A DNA stretch of 64,000 nt from Adiantum capillus-veneris (Eukaryota > Streptophyta > Polypodiopsida > Polypodiales > Pteridaceae), in the NCBI GenBank assembly GCA_014529385.2, contig CM043967.1, positions 6,651,001-6,715,000 on the forward strand. The letters are read 5' to 3'. Under the pieces are notes generated by a model. It was given only the letters and a program-made list of their open reading frames with translations. It searched no databases and was not told the origin of the DNA. The translations under genes were made by a program, and so were the position numbers. This document shows positions 22,254 through 32,738 of the stretch, piece by piece; the first letter of the stretch is position 1; each line of letters opens with the position of its first letter.

Positions 22254-23189
22254 TGTTGGATGGATACGCCGCGACGGACGTCAGTACAGCGAGAACTCAC
22301 CTAACATATAATGTCATCTAAGGACGAAGCTCGACCCGCAGGCGCGTGGAAGCAAGCATAAGGTGTCAACCTACACTCGATCGAATCCTAACTAATTCCT
22401 ACAGAGGTCTCTACCAATTGTCTAAGTCACAGCCTTCAAGAGTGCATAAGAGGAAACTTCCTACGACGCTTTCTAGAGCCGAACACCCATCAAACAATCT
22501 CGAAACACCATAGAACTTGAAGGAGACCCTACTAATACCGATAGGTCACTCTACCTAAGATCTATGAACCAAAATCCCAACCCAAAACACCCGGTGCAAA
22601 ATCACGTAGGATGTCTGGCCGAAATCTGCAGGTCTTCGTTTTCGAAATCTAAAGTGCCTAATGTGTAGTTATACTCAATGTGAATGCGTAGATATGCTGC
22701 ATTGCAAAATCGGACAACGTATGCTCACCCAAACACCCGATGAATCTCGTAGAAGAAGCTCGCAAAACCGGATCGTACGTGCACAATTTAGGTATCGGCG
22801 CGTAGGTCTCATCGGGGGCAACATGCTGCACTTCTCTGCACTCGATTCCGACCACCGGAGCACACGTAGCGTTAGGATGAAGCTCACACTCTCTCTGGTA
22901 CACAGTACGCTCACTCACAGACTTCAAAACTTGTTTTTTAAAAATGACAAAAGGTCTTTCATTAAGGTCAAAAAGTGGTATATATACCTTACAATTTCTC
23001 AAACCCTAAAGTTCCAAAATCAACCATCTACTCAATCTAACTATCAAAACTGGGATACAATCTGGAAACTTCTGTAAGTCCCAATATTTACAAGGTGAAA
23101 AATCAAGTTTTCCTCAATGAATGAATAATTATAAAAAATAATAATCCTCCGAGTAGTTAGTTGCCGTGGGGTGTGTCCAGCTTCTAACA
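22254..23189 (-). repeat. 3' LTR of element F (936 bp)
   Basis: The edges are TGTTGGATGG and CTTCTAACA. It is nearly identical to the solo LTR 51268-52203 and clearly related to B's LTR. It has the 12-bp CGTAGGATGTCT at 22605-22616. The next bases, 23190-23204, are CACTCCCTCCCTCC, a polypurine tract on the coding strand. Confidence 0.9.
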
Positions 23190-23292
23190 CACTCCCTCCC
23201 TCCTCTCGCTCGTATCTCTGCGTCATCCGACATCTGCTTCATCATCTCTTCATCTTATCATCTCTATCACATTGACTCCAGAAAATGTCATT

Positions 23293-26200
23293 TCAAAAGC
23301 CATGATTTATGGAGAAGCTTTCTTCTCTGTGTGGTGATGGTGTATACATCCTTTGATACAGCGCATGTACCACCTCCTTGGAAGGCTGACCAGACATATC
23401 ACAAGCGCATCTGTATGTATCTTGGAAGAAAAAGATGTTGTCGGTCACCTGGCCTGGCTTGTAAGTCTCAAACACTGCTAAGAGGGTTCTGCAGATTTTC
23501 CTCATCATAATGTATGTAAGGTCAGGTGAGCCAGTGAACAACTTTATAGCGCCCGTTAGGGTTTTCACCATGTATTGGACACTTATTCTCTCACCTGCCT
23601 TCAAGCCCGGTAGCTTAGGGTAGTTCAGCCAAGTTGGTTGGCTCCTTTGAAATATTTCCTTCGCTTTCCATGTCCTAATCCTTGGTAGATGACAAAAACT
23701 GAGGTTTTCTCTGATATTTTTTGGTGTCTCTACCAAGTGGATTAGGTATTGTGGGTACTTTGTAAGCCAGGCCTTCCTCCACTTTGGCTGAGAATCAGCA
23801 ATGAGCTTGACCCCTTCTGGTTTTGAGGTATCTGCATTGTAAAGGGGTACGACTGGCTCTTCTCTGATCCGCTTGTTTATGGTAGCTGCCTCATATTTCA
23901 GCAATGGATATGGGAGAGAGGGTTGAAGCCACTCGCGCCTAAGGTTGCTGGCGTCGATCTTCTGAATAGTCATAGACTTGAAGACCCTCTGCTCCCATTC
24001 CAAGCTTCCTTTGTTGTCTCCCTGAGCTCCACCTCTATTGCTTTACACAATTTTTCTTCCTCTTCTTGTGTTAGATCCTGTGGCTCTTGAGAGGATCCTT
24101 CTAGGATTTCCTCTTGCATAGGCGTGTCCATCGGATCTGCCACATTTTCTAAGTCAATGCCCTCATTGGCTGTTGGCCCTGTGCTCTTTGGCTCTCCTGC
24201 TTGGTGTCCTTTTAACTCCTCAATTTGCCTCAGGAGTTTTTGTTTTTCTGTTTCTGCTTCTTCGTCCATATTCACGAGGAGGTCATTTAGTTCGGCGTTG
24301 ATTCTCTCCGCCTCCTCGAGCTTTCTCTTCATGCTTTCTACTTCCTCTTGCAGGGCTTTTTGGCCTTCTTCCATTCTAGTTTGCATGACGATAGATCCTT
24401 CTTCCATCATCAATCTTTGCTTTTTCTCTAGAGTCAGCTCTTTCTGAAGTTCTTGCATTTTTTCTTCATAGAGTTGACTCTCAGTCGTGATTTGAGTTGA
24501 GCTAGTAGCTCTGACTCTAGCAGGTGATGCTCGCAGCCTCTGGATGGTCTGAACTTTTACTTTGAGTTGGTCCTTGATCTCAAGGACCTCATCCTGGCTT
24601 GCTTCTTGATCTATCTCTGCTCTTTCCTTGGCATTTCTCATGGCTTCTACTTCTTTAGATTCTTCTGCCAGCTGTAGTGTCAAGTTATCTTTTTCCTTCT
24701 CAGCATCTAGCAGTGATTTGCTGAGCTGCTGACACTCTTCTTCAACTGCTTGCATTCTTTTTGCGGCTACTTGATTGGCTTCCTCCATTGCCTGGAAGCT
24801 TTGTAGTGCCCTTGCTAGGCTGGCTTGTAGCTGAGCTTCTCTCTCCTTTTGCCTTTGGCTTTGTCCTTGCAGAGCGTATACTTCCATTTTAATCTTTACT
24901 TCAGTGGCCTTGAGAGCTGTCATCTCTTTCTCTGAAGCCATGGATTGCGCTCTCAACCCTGTTAGCTTCGTTATCACCACGTCCCAGTCATTGGAGGGCG
25001 GGTGCAGGTCCATTGTATCTGTGGCCATTTCCTTTAACTCCACTAGCCTGATGCCTTGCATCTGTTCTTTAGGCCTTGTTCTCGCCAAGTTGAATGCGAC
25101 TATGGCGGCTTCTTTCTTCGTGTATCCTGCAACTAGCAGGCCCAAAAATGCGTAATATGAATCATCTAATTCTTTTTGCTCACTTCGAGGCTTAGCCTCT
25201 TTTTTTGGCTCCGGCTCTTGTCTTTGCTCTTGCTCTTCTGCTTGCTGTTCTTCTGCTTTGTCTTCAGCCGACTTATCTTCTGGTGAAGGGCTGCTAGGAG
25301 GTGGAGAGGGTGGTGGTGAGGGTTGTGGGCTGGGTTTAGGGCTGGCTGGTAGAGATGCAGGTTTGCCCTTTAAGTCCCTGTCTGCTTTAGTTTTTCTTTC
25401 TCTTTCTTGGCTCTCTTGCTCATCTAGCAGTTTTTGTCGTATTTGCTGTACTTCCTCCTCTGTGAAAGGGACATGTGGAATATTTTCTGATGCTGCATCA
25501 AGAATCTCAAAGTTCTTGATATAGTCCTCAAATCAGTCCCTTTGCACTCTTTGGGATGATCCTGACATAGACTCTAGAGAAGGCTTCTAGAGTTCACTTA
25601 CATCACCCTTGAGGGCTCCCTCTGCTCGGAAGCTCTCCATCAGCCTCTCTAGTCTTGCCGCTTTCTGTGACCTTGTTTCTTTGGCAGGCACTTGGGCAAA
25701 TTCCTTCTTCCCTTTCTTCTGCTCGGGCTGCTCCTCTTGAACTAGCTCTAGCCATCTTTTCAATCTTATAGCCACCCTTGGTGCTCTTTGCGGTTCATCT
25801 TCCTTGTCTTCTTTTAGCCTCAGCTAATCATTCTGAGACGGGGGGTCAGGCCACCTTCCTTTTGCGTGTAGTGCCCCATAAATCACCTTGGTGATTAGTT
25901 CTCCTGGCACTATATAGGTTGGATTCTTGTTACCCATCTTTACTAGGTTTTCATGTATATAGGCCGCATAGTTGATTATCTTTGGGGTGCCTTTTGTCAT
26001 TGCCCAAGTGAATGTCGTGGCAATTGCACTTGGCAGCATCCTGTACTTTTGTGGCCTCTTCGTGCACATGTGGAAGTACTGGTTGTATAACTGGCTCATG
26101 ATTGCCACTCTTGGGTTGGCAATGTCTTCAAAGGTGTAATTCCCCTTCTTCTCATGGTACAACTTGACCTCATCCCTTCTCTTTGTTACACTATCCCCCT

Positions 26201-26645
26201 CGTTGGAGAGGTCTAGTGCATCTGCTACAACCCACTCAATGATGATTATCTCGGTTCTCGGCCTACCTTGTAGATCTGTTACTTTGGCCACTCCATCCTC
26301 TTTGATATTTGTTGTCACAAACTCCCAGACTCTCTTGATGTCCACCCCAGCCGGTATTCCTTCAAAGTAGTTATGGAGATCAATCTTCTCCAAGTATTCT
26401 ACCATCTTGCTTCATACTAACTCATTGAGTTCTCTCAGCAGCATTGGTAGCTCGATAACATTGCCTTCAGTGTCCTTGAACACTCCTTGGTAGATCTTTA
26501 GGTCGTTGGACTCTAACAGATCTTCTTGTATCCATGTGATGGTGGGCTTTAGTGTTCCTTCTCTAATGACAAAGGGTTCCACTTCTTCCATTTAATCCTT
26601 GATGGTCATTCTTTTCTTCTTTGCCGGTGATTTTGCGGCTGCCAT
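23293..26645 (-). pseudogene. element F ORF3: roughly 1,100-codon coiled-coil protein
   Basis: The start is set at 26643-26645, MAAAKSPAKKKRMTIKD, which carries a basic PAKKKR cluster and matches B's start. Order: N-terminal region (residues about 1-280) with KRVWEFVTTNIKEDGVAKVT, KRPQKYRMLPSAIATTFTWA and YIVPGELITKVIYGALHAKG; a basic patch; a proline-rich hinge (SPQPSPPPSPPPSSPSP); a 60-residue helical domain (GYTKKEAAIVAFNLARTRPK); about 330 residues of coiled coil (24200-25000); an acidic segment; and a conserved C-terminal domain with PKLPGLKAGERISVQYMVKT and GQPSKEVVHALYQRM. Stops lie near 26595, 26412, 25824, 25587 and 25535, with a frameshift near 23990, but the 391-codon piece 23970-25145 is intact. 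No signal peptide, membrane helix or nuclease motif is seen. It might be a structural or trafficking factor, but that is a guess. Confidence 0.85.
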
Positions 26646-26810
26646 AGATCCTGTTGCACTCAGTAGCCCGAAGTTAGCGTTTTTTTCATATTAGCTGCGA
26701 AACCGAGTTTTACTTATCTAAATGACTTGAAATTTGAAAATAAAGCTTAAAAGGAACTTGTGAAGCTGTGCATGTGCTCACAGTGCAAATCTGGCCAAAA
26801 AATTTCATCT

Positions 26811-27688
26811 AAACATCCTACGCGTAGGATGTCTTTTTCATCAGAATTGGTTCATACTTGATATGCTGGTAGTGTATGGCTTATGGAACATGGTTATGTG
26901 CTTGGATTTGGATTTGGATATCAAAAAGTGGATTTTTGGGCTGATTCAGGCTTTAGGTCACAATTTGGGTAGAAAGTCCATCATAGGTAGCAATTGATGT
27001 CCAAATGGGTTGAAAATTGGTATATGGGCTTATTGCACCATGGTATTGGCTCCCATGAAGTCACTCTTTGCACAGAAGGCTAAATTTATGCTGGAGACAT
27101 CCTACGCGTATGATGTCTTTTTCATCAAAATGACATGAAACTTGTCCTGTGGGTTGTCCTTGGCCTATGGAACATGGCCATGTTCTTGGATTTGGATTTG
27201 GACAAGGATTGATGCTTGTAAGGGTTTGTGTGGTGTTTTTGGGCTCAAAAAGTATATCTTGATAGTGTTGGGGGTCAAAAATGATTAGAATGGCTTCAAA
27301 ATTGATATATGAGCTTTTGATGATGAGGTGATTGGATCTGGAATGATCAAACATCCCTTGCATGTCAAAAAAGTCAAATAGACATCCTACGCGTAGGATG
27401 TCTATTTCATCATTTTTTGCTTCTGACCATACAGATTGGTTGTTGATGTGTTGGTAAATGTGTTGTGCAAGTTTCATTGGATTTGGACAAGATTTGGTAG
27501 GTCTATGGCCCATTATTGCCTCTATGCCCTAACTTTGCGTTTTTTTATGCATATGAGATCAATTTTGGTCCAAATGTGATGAGACTTGGTGGATAGCTTG
27601 TAAATGTCGTCCAAAAAATGTGCATGATGAAAAATGTTGGAGTTTGTGCCCAGAAGTGCCCTTGAGACATCCTACGCATAGGATGTCT
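26811..27688. repeat. four-palindrome array, about 285-bp period (element F)
   Basis: The same 24-bp palindrome (half-site AGACATCCTACG) occurs at 26811-26834 (one change), 27095-27118 (one change), 27380-27403 (perfect) and 27665-27688 (one central change). Spacing is 284, 285, 285, exactly as in B. The centre TACGCGTA includes an MluI site. Confidence 0.93.
27061..27513 (-). other. 150-codon ORF across two palindrome units (F counterpart)
   Basis: The frame opens MGHRPTKSCPNPMKLAQHIY and is the same length as 7436-7888, with no gaps between them. Palindromes read D-I-L-R-V-G-C-L and D-I-I-R-V-G-C-L. A further frame at 27559-27777 is in phase. Whether it is translated is unknown. Confidence 0.25.
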
Positions 27689-29469
27689 CCTGGTGATTTT
27701 TTCTTGGATGGTGCTCCCAATGCTTGCCCTTGGTCCCCCTGAGTCCCTTTTGAGCCTAATTTCAACAAAAAAGTCAAATGGATAGAGAATAACTCCCTGT
27801 GTGGACTTCAGAGCCTCCGAGCCATTTTTTGACTTTTGGAGTGCTTTTTGGCGATGAAATTTCTTGATGTTGGTCTCCATAGCTTCCCGATCCCTTCGGG
27901 ATCCTTGCCGTATGGTTTTTGTCGACTTTGACTTTACCGGAGCTTCATTTGGCAATTTGTCGCTCTAGAAGCACCCGCGGTTGCGTTTACATACCTTCGA
28001 TGATTTGTGGTGGTCTACCACCATAGAACTTGGTTGTTGATGGGCTAGGAAGGCCGGTCGTGAAGTTTGGTGGCAAACGGACTTGCGGTTTGGCCGCAAG
28101 AGCAATTTGACGCTTTGTGTGTCTGATGCCGTTTCTGAAGTTTAGTGTCGCTTCGGGTCACTTTTTGGTCATGCGGGTTATATAGACTTGTCGAGCATGT
28201 CGAGATGCTCCTACCCATGAATTTTGGTAGCATTTGGTCGCCGTTTCACCGATTTCCCATTTGGTGGCCTCTTGCGGGTTTCTGGGAATTAGGTTTTTTT
28301 CCGATGGTTTCCTACTGCCTTTGGACATTCAGGACTGGTCTCCTAGGCTAGATTAAGCTGCCGATGAAGTCTTGTTGCTTTCGGGTTAGCCGTGTTAGGC
28401 TGCCGTCTCTACTTGTAGGTCTCTATCGCCCGCTTTGTGTGTGACCCCTATGCTAGTTTTCGCGACATAATGACAAACATGCGCGAAAAGCTCAAGGTGG
28501 TGAGCCTACCTCTCATGTCTGGAGCTCATCGGGTAGTCGTGCGCGTCGTAGAAGCTGCTGGAAGGTCGGTCCGCTCTAGGTGGCAGAAGCTCTCTCCACA
28601 AAGTCAATAGTGAGAATGAGCTAAAAATGAGGTGAAAATTTCTTATAATAGAGGTCCCCGAACCACTTTTCAGAAAATTTGACATGTGCTCCTATCTCCT
28701 TGTGAGATGCGGTTTAGGCTCAAAAATTTCTTGATTTGGACTCCATTTGCTCTGTTTACCAGAAATTGGGCATTTCGGTAAAAACCTGGCCAAAACATGC
28801 TTTCTGCTCCAATCTCATAATTGCACCCCCATTGTACCATAGGTTTTCCTGTAGTCACTGATCATCCCCATATTTTTTGTTTTTCATTACGACTGTTTTT
28901 CACCTGCTTTTTGTATTCTTGAAGTTTTTCTACCGAAAATTAGCAAAATTAAAAGGAAAATAGAAAATCAAACCCAGAAAATCCCCAAAAATCATAATAA
29001 ATCACAAACATCACCACAAAACATTATATTCACTCACATGCAATTTTTATGGCCGGATTTCTCCGTTTTACCAATATTTTTCCAGAAAAATGGCTATTTC
29101 TACTTATATACACACACCTAGGGGCTTGATTTGGCGTTTGGCCCCATATACCTATAGATACATGCTGTATAAGGGCATCTATACTTAGGCTACTCCAGAA
29201 AAATTCACGATCAAAACAACAACCCTTAAAATAGTCGAAAATCATGCCCTTTTTTGTTGTTTCTGTTATTGGTTCCGCATTTGAGAATGCCTCCCCACCT
29301 CCTAGCCGGAGTCCTCCCGGACGACAAGGTATCGCCTTGGAGTATGTGCCGTGCATAGGTTGAAAAGTTGTGCTAATGCCTGACCGATTAATGTGGCCCT
29401 ATTTTATGCATACTCGATCAATGCATGGAAAAATTAATGCTGTGCAAGAGAAGGGAATAAGCAAGATGC

Positions 29470-30700
29470 TTATTGGCATTCGTCGTCGAGGTTTTTTGTT
29501 TTCTTTGCAAGTAACAGCTGTAACTCTACTGCTCTCTGTTTAATTATCTTTTTTGCAAAAGACACTTGCTTTGCCAACACTGTTGATACAGCCGTAGCTA
29601 TTTCTAAGGAGAGAATTGGTTGGGCCGGAATGGCTATGCGCTGTATTGCCTTTGCTTTCCATTGGTATTTTGTTTCTGCCAGTTTTTTAAGATGTTTTGG
29701 CACTTCCTTGTTTGCCACTGATTGGTTGTTGATTGGCATCCACATAAGTCGGTTTTTCTTTTTCAAGTGCAGCTGTTTGCCTTCCGTTGTTGCTTGTACT
29801 GAAGGGAGTTCCTTTTGCTTTTGTTTTGGTATCCAAATGCGAGTGACATTTGGGTTATGGCTAAGCATTTTCTTGGGGATCCATACCTGTTTTAGGCACT
29901 TGGTTTTTGGTTGAACCATCTGCTTTGTTGGAATTCTGTTGTTGCATTGTTGTTTGTCCGCCATGGGATTTCTATCCTTCCGCATCCATACTTGTTTCCC
30001 TTGTTTTGGTAACCTAGATCTTTGCATTGCGGCCAGTGACTTCATATGTGTGTAATTAGCATGGTTGGCTTTTACCTGATTATTGGTCTCGGCTATCATG
30101 TTGTTCTTTGTTGGCATTTGTGCTTTTGGCTTTTTTTCCATTGATTGCATGGCTTGCAGCTGATTATTATGGTCTTGCTGAGCAAAGGCTGTCACTTGTT
30201 ATTCATGTGCATGCTGTATTTTGACTGCCTTTGCTGTCCAATCTATCTGCACATTGTACTGTTTTTGCCAAGTTTGCCCCAACATGATTGGGTGTTGTGT
30301 GCTTTCATCCACCACCACATAGAATTTGTGTGGGTAAATATATTGATGTATCTGTACATGCAATATAGTCCATACCAATGTTTTCAACGGGTGTGATGTG
30401 CTACTTTCCAGCACTTGAGGAGCAGGATGAAGTTGACCTGTGAATTTGAGCTGTTGGTACAATCTGAAGAGATCAAATTTGCTTGAGCTCCAGAATCAAG
30501 AAAGGCTGTCGATTCAACTTGATTGCTGCCCACTTTGACCGCAATTATTAGCTCTACTGTGTCTTCATCCAACTTCGTCAGTCGCATGGCATTGATTCGC
30601 AATGGTGGTCCACTTTGTTGTTGTTGTCTCGCAGAAGTCTTCTTTTTTCAATGCATTCTTTTGCTTCTGCTTGAGCTTCTTCTCGTACTCTTTGTTTTTC
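29470..30700 (-). pseudogene. element F post-integrase second aspartic protease and WxPK domain
   Basis: The segment begins after an E/K/Q-rich linker with INAMRLTKLDEDTVELIIAV, then TAFLDSGAQANLIS (D-S-G active-site motif) near 30490. After a one-base shift it continues with HKFYVVVDESTQHPIMLGQT and WQKQYNVQIDWTAKAVKI, a complete retropepsin-like layout (DSG, then hydrophobic strand plus M-L-G). From 30195 the frame is open for 241 codons (to 29470) and is rich in K, Q, N and P. Tryptophan motifs are KQVWMRK, KQVWIPKKML, TRIWIPKQKQ and RLMWMPI. A similar W-V-P-K motif occurs in gag-side regions of some plant copia elements; here it is repeated and sits at the polyprotein C-terminus. Role unknown; RNA or protein binding is possible. 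Confidence 0.77.
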
Positions 30701-32255
30701 CTTCATTCATTGTTTTCCTTGATGAATTTATTGTAGCATCTCCTATGTGAGTGGTAGATGATACCGCTTCAGTCGACATCCACTAATCCAGTTCGGCATT
30801 TCTTTACCTTTTAATGTAGCAAGTTTGACAGATCCACTTTGTGATAGATCACTAATCACAAATGGTCCCATCCCTCGCTTTTTAAGTTTCTTGGCATGTT
30901 GCTTCAAGGTATAAACAAGTACGTAATCACCTGTTTTGAACTCTTTAGTGCGCACATGTTTGTGGAAAAATTCTTTTTGTCTTCTCTTTTTACCATAGAT
31001 TGAAGCTACAGCTCGTAAGCAGAGTTCATCTAGCTTTTCAAGATCATCAATTCTTGAAGAGAGCTCATGCCCTGTCCATTCTAAGCTTTTTGCTACTCAT
31101 AGAGTTGGAATTAAAAACTCTATGGGTAGTATAGCATTTAGGCCAAACACCATGTTGTACGGTGTTGTTCCTATTGATGTTTTGTAAGCTACCCTGTATG
31201 CACACAATGTTGAGTGTAGCTGCTGATCCCAATCTATTCTTGATTCTGACACTATTTTAGTGAGAACTGTGCATAGTGTTTTATTTGTGGCTTCAGCTTG
31301 TCCATTGGCCTGTGGATGGTATGGAGCAGATTTCCTATGTATGACCATGAATTCCTCTAGCAGATATTCAATGACTTCATTGAGAAAATGTGTCCCACGA
31401 TCACTGACAATTTCTATTGGTAACCCGTATCATACAAAAACATTCTCATACAAAAATTGTGCATCAGCTTTTTGTGTTGCCTTGGCTTCGACCCATTGTG
31501 AGATAGTCCGTAGCCACAATGATTTATTAGGTATGGGTGCGATATGCAGGGGGTGATATAGGTCCCACAAAATCAATGCCCCATTTTGCAAATGCTCTTG
31601 CTCCCATCATTGGCTGTAAAGGCATCTCATCTCTTTTTATTGCCACCTTGGTGTGTTGACATGCGTCACAACGATTTACAAACTCTTCAGCATCCATGTG
31701 CAATGTAGGCCACCAAATTTCTGTGGTTAAGACAATTTTGGCCGTCTTATCGCCCGAAAAATGGCCTCCACTTATTCCTCTATGTGCATGTTCTAGAATC
31801 AGTAGGTACTCGCTTTTACTTGCATAGATTCAAAGTTGATTGTCCTTTCCTCGCTTATAGAGTTGGATCCCAATTAACTAGAAGTCACGAGCTTCCAGAT
31901 CTATAGCTTTTTTCCGTGCTCTTGTGATGTTCTCAGGGAACGTCCTGGTGGTTAAGAAGTCAATGATATATTGACTCCATGCAAGTGCTATGTTTACCTG
32001 AAACAAAGTTGCGTGATCCACTGGTCGTTTGGCACTATATATAATACAATTGGTAACATAAGAATGTGTGTCCGCATACATAGTTGTCCAATAAAACCCT
32101 AACTGTTTCAGTCTCTGGTGTGTTTTTACTATTGAACAATGAAATGCACAATCCTGGACATGTGCCTCTTCAAGGTAACACTCGAATTCTTCCGGATTTA
32201 TACATAATCGTAGGATTTGGTCCGGTCCAAAATGATACAGCCGCCCTGCTATCAA
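30701..32255 (-). pseudogene. pol (IN): element F integrase
   Basis: The N-terminal part with QILRLCINPEEFECYLEEAH and an H2C2 finger (CIIYSAKRPVDHA, then the IWWPTLHMD type near 31700) precedes a core with WGIDFVGP, SDRGTHF and YHPQANGQAEATNKTL (D, D, E). A GTTPYNMVFGLNAILPIEF segment closes the core. The C-terminal domain is FKTGDYVLVYTLKQHAKKLK to GCRLKRYHLPL. The frame is broken near 31877, 31760, 31440 and 30990. The enzyme would insert cDNA. There is no chromodomain; in its place the frame continues into the second protease. Confidence 0.86.
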
Positions 32256-32348
32256 CTGGAAGTTTTTTGTTTGTCAAATTGTTTGTTGTTTGGATCTGTA
32301 TTCCGTATTATCAACCCCACTTCCAAAGGAGAGAATGCTAACAATTTC

Positions 32349-32738
32349 CTAAGACCATTTGGGTACCATTTCAATATTGAACAGATAAGCATCTGGTATG
32401 TCATCATCTACTCCTTCAGGAGCTTCCCCGTTGTGTATCCTTGAAAGATGATCAGCTCGTAGATGGGTTTTATCCTTTTTGACCACCACTGTGAAGTCAA
32501 ATTCTAGCAATATAATAAACCAGCGTACGATTCTCCCTGTATTGCAAGGTTTATTTACCAAATACAAAATACCTTGATGATCTGTGAAGAACACAAATTT
32601 GTTTGCAAGAAAATAATGCTGAAATTTCTTTACAACATAAATCATTCCTAACCCTTTCCGCTCGGTGGTTGTGTAGTTCTTTTCCGCACTGCTTAACTGT
32701 CGGCTCGCATAGCAAAACCGGAAAATCCATTGTTCCAT
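32349..32738 (-). pseudogene. pol (RH): element F RNase H
   Basis: Motifs YASRQLSSAEKNYTTTERKG and FVFFTDHQGILYLVNK show the Ty3-type RNase H, with the downstream tether ARADHLSR-like sequence. It is offset by one base from the RT frame near 32690, so the RT frame runs past it in the wrong phase to 32551. It ends at a TAG (32349) that is also present in B; a second shared stop (TI-stop-QTKNF) lies near 32278. Confidence 0.86.

Larger units (their letters stand above)
16121..23189. other. duplicated segment, copy X
   Basis: From GCTAACTAGTAGTCG onward this segment is nearly collinear with 38954-52203 (copy Y). It contains the C tail, D, the E LTR start, part of LARD L and an F LTR. Relative to Y it lacks about 1 kb (Y 41667-42694), 34 bases near Y 42740, most of the L palindrome and the T insertion. 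The left end has no LTR-like terminus. Confidence 0.85.
26646..29469 (-). other. spacer between WxPK domain and ORF3 of element F
   Basis: It is collinear with 7021-9783 of B and contains the palindrome array (26811-27688), a related middle block near 27900-28600 and an AT-rich distal block. No recognisable protein domain. Length and order are conserved despite substantial base divergence. Confidence 0.75.

Noticed and set aside
16121-23189. The X and Y segments as giant LTRs of element F
   Set aside because: They contain coding pieces of other elements, the left edge lacks an LTR terminus, and a normal 936-bp LTR with its own target duplication is visible at the right end.
23970-25145. Coiled-coil ORF as a host myosin/kinesin-type gene
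   Set aside because: It sits between F's spacer and polypurine tract and has a homologue at the same place in B; it belongs to the element.
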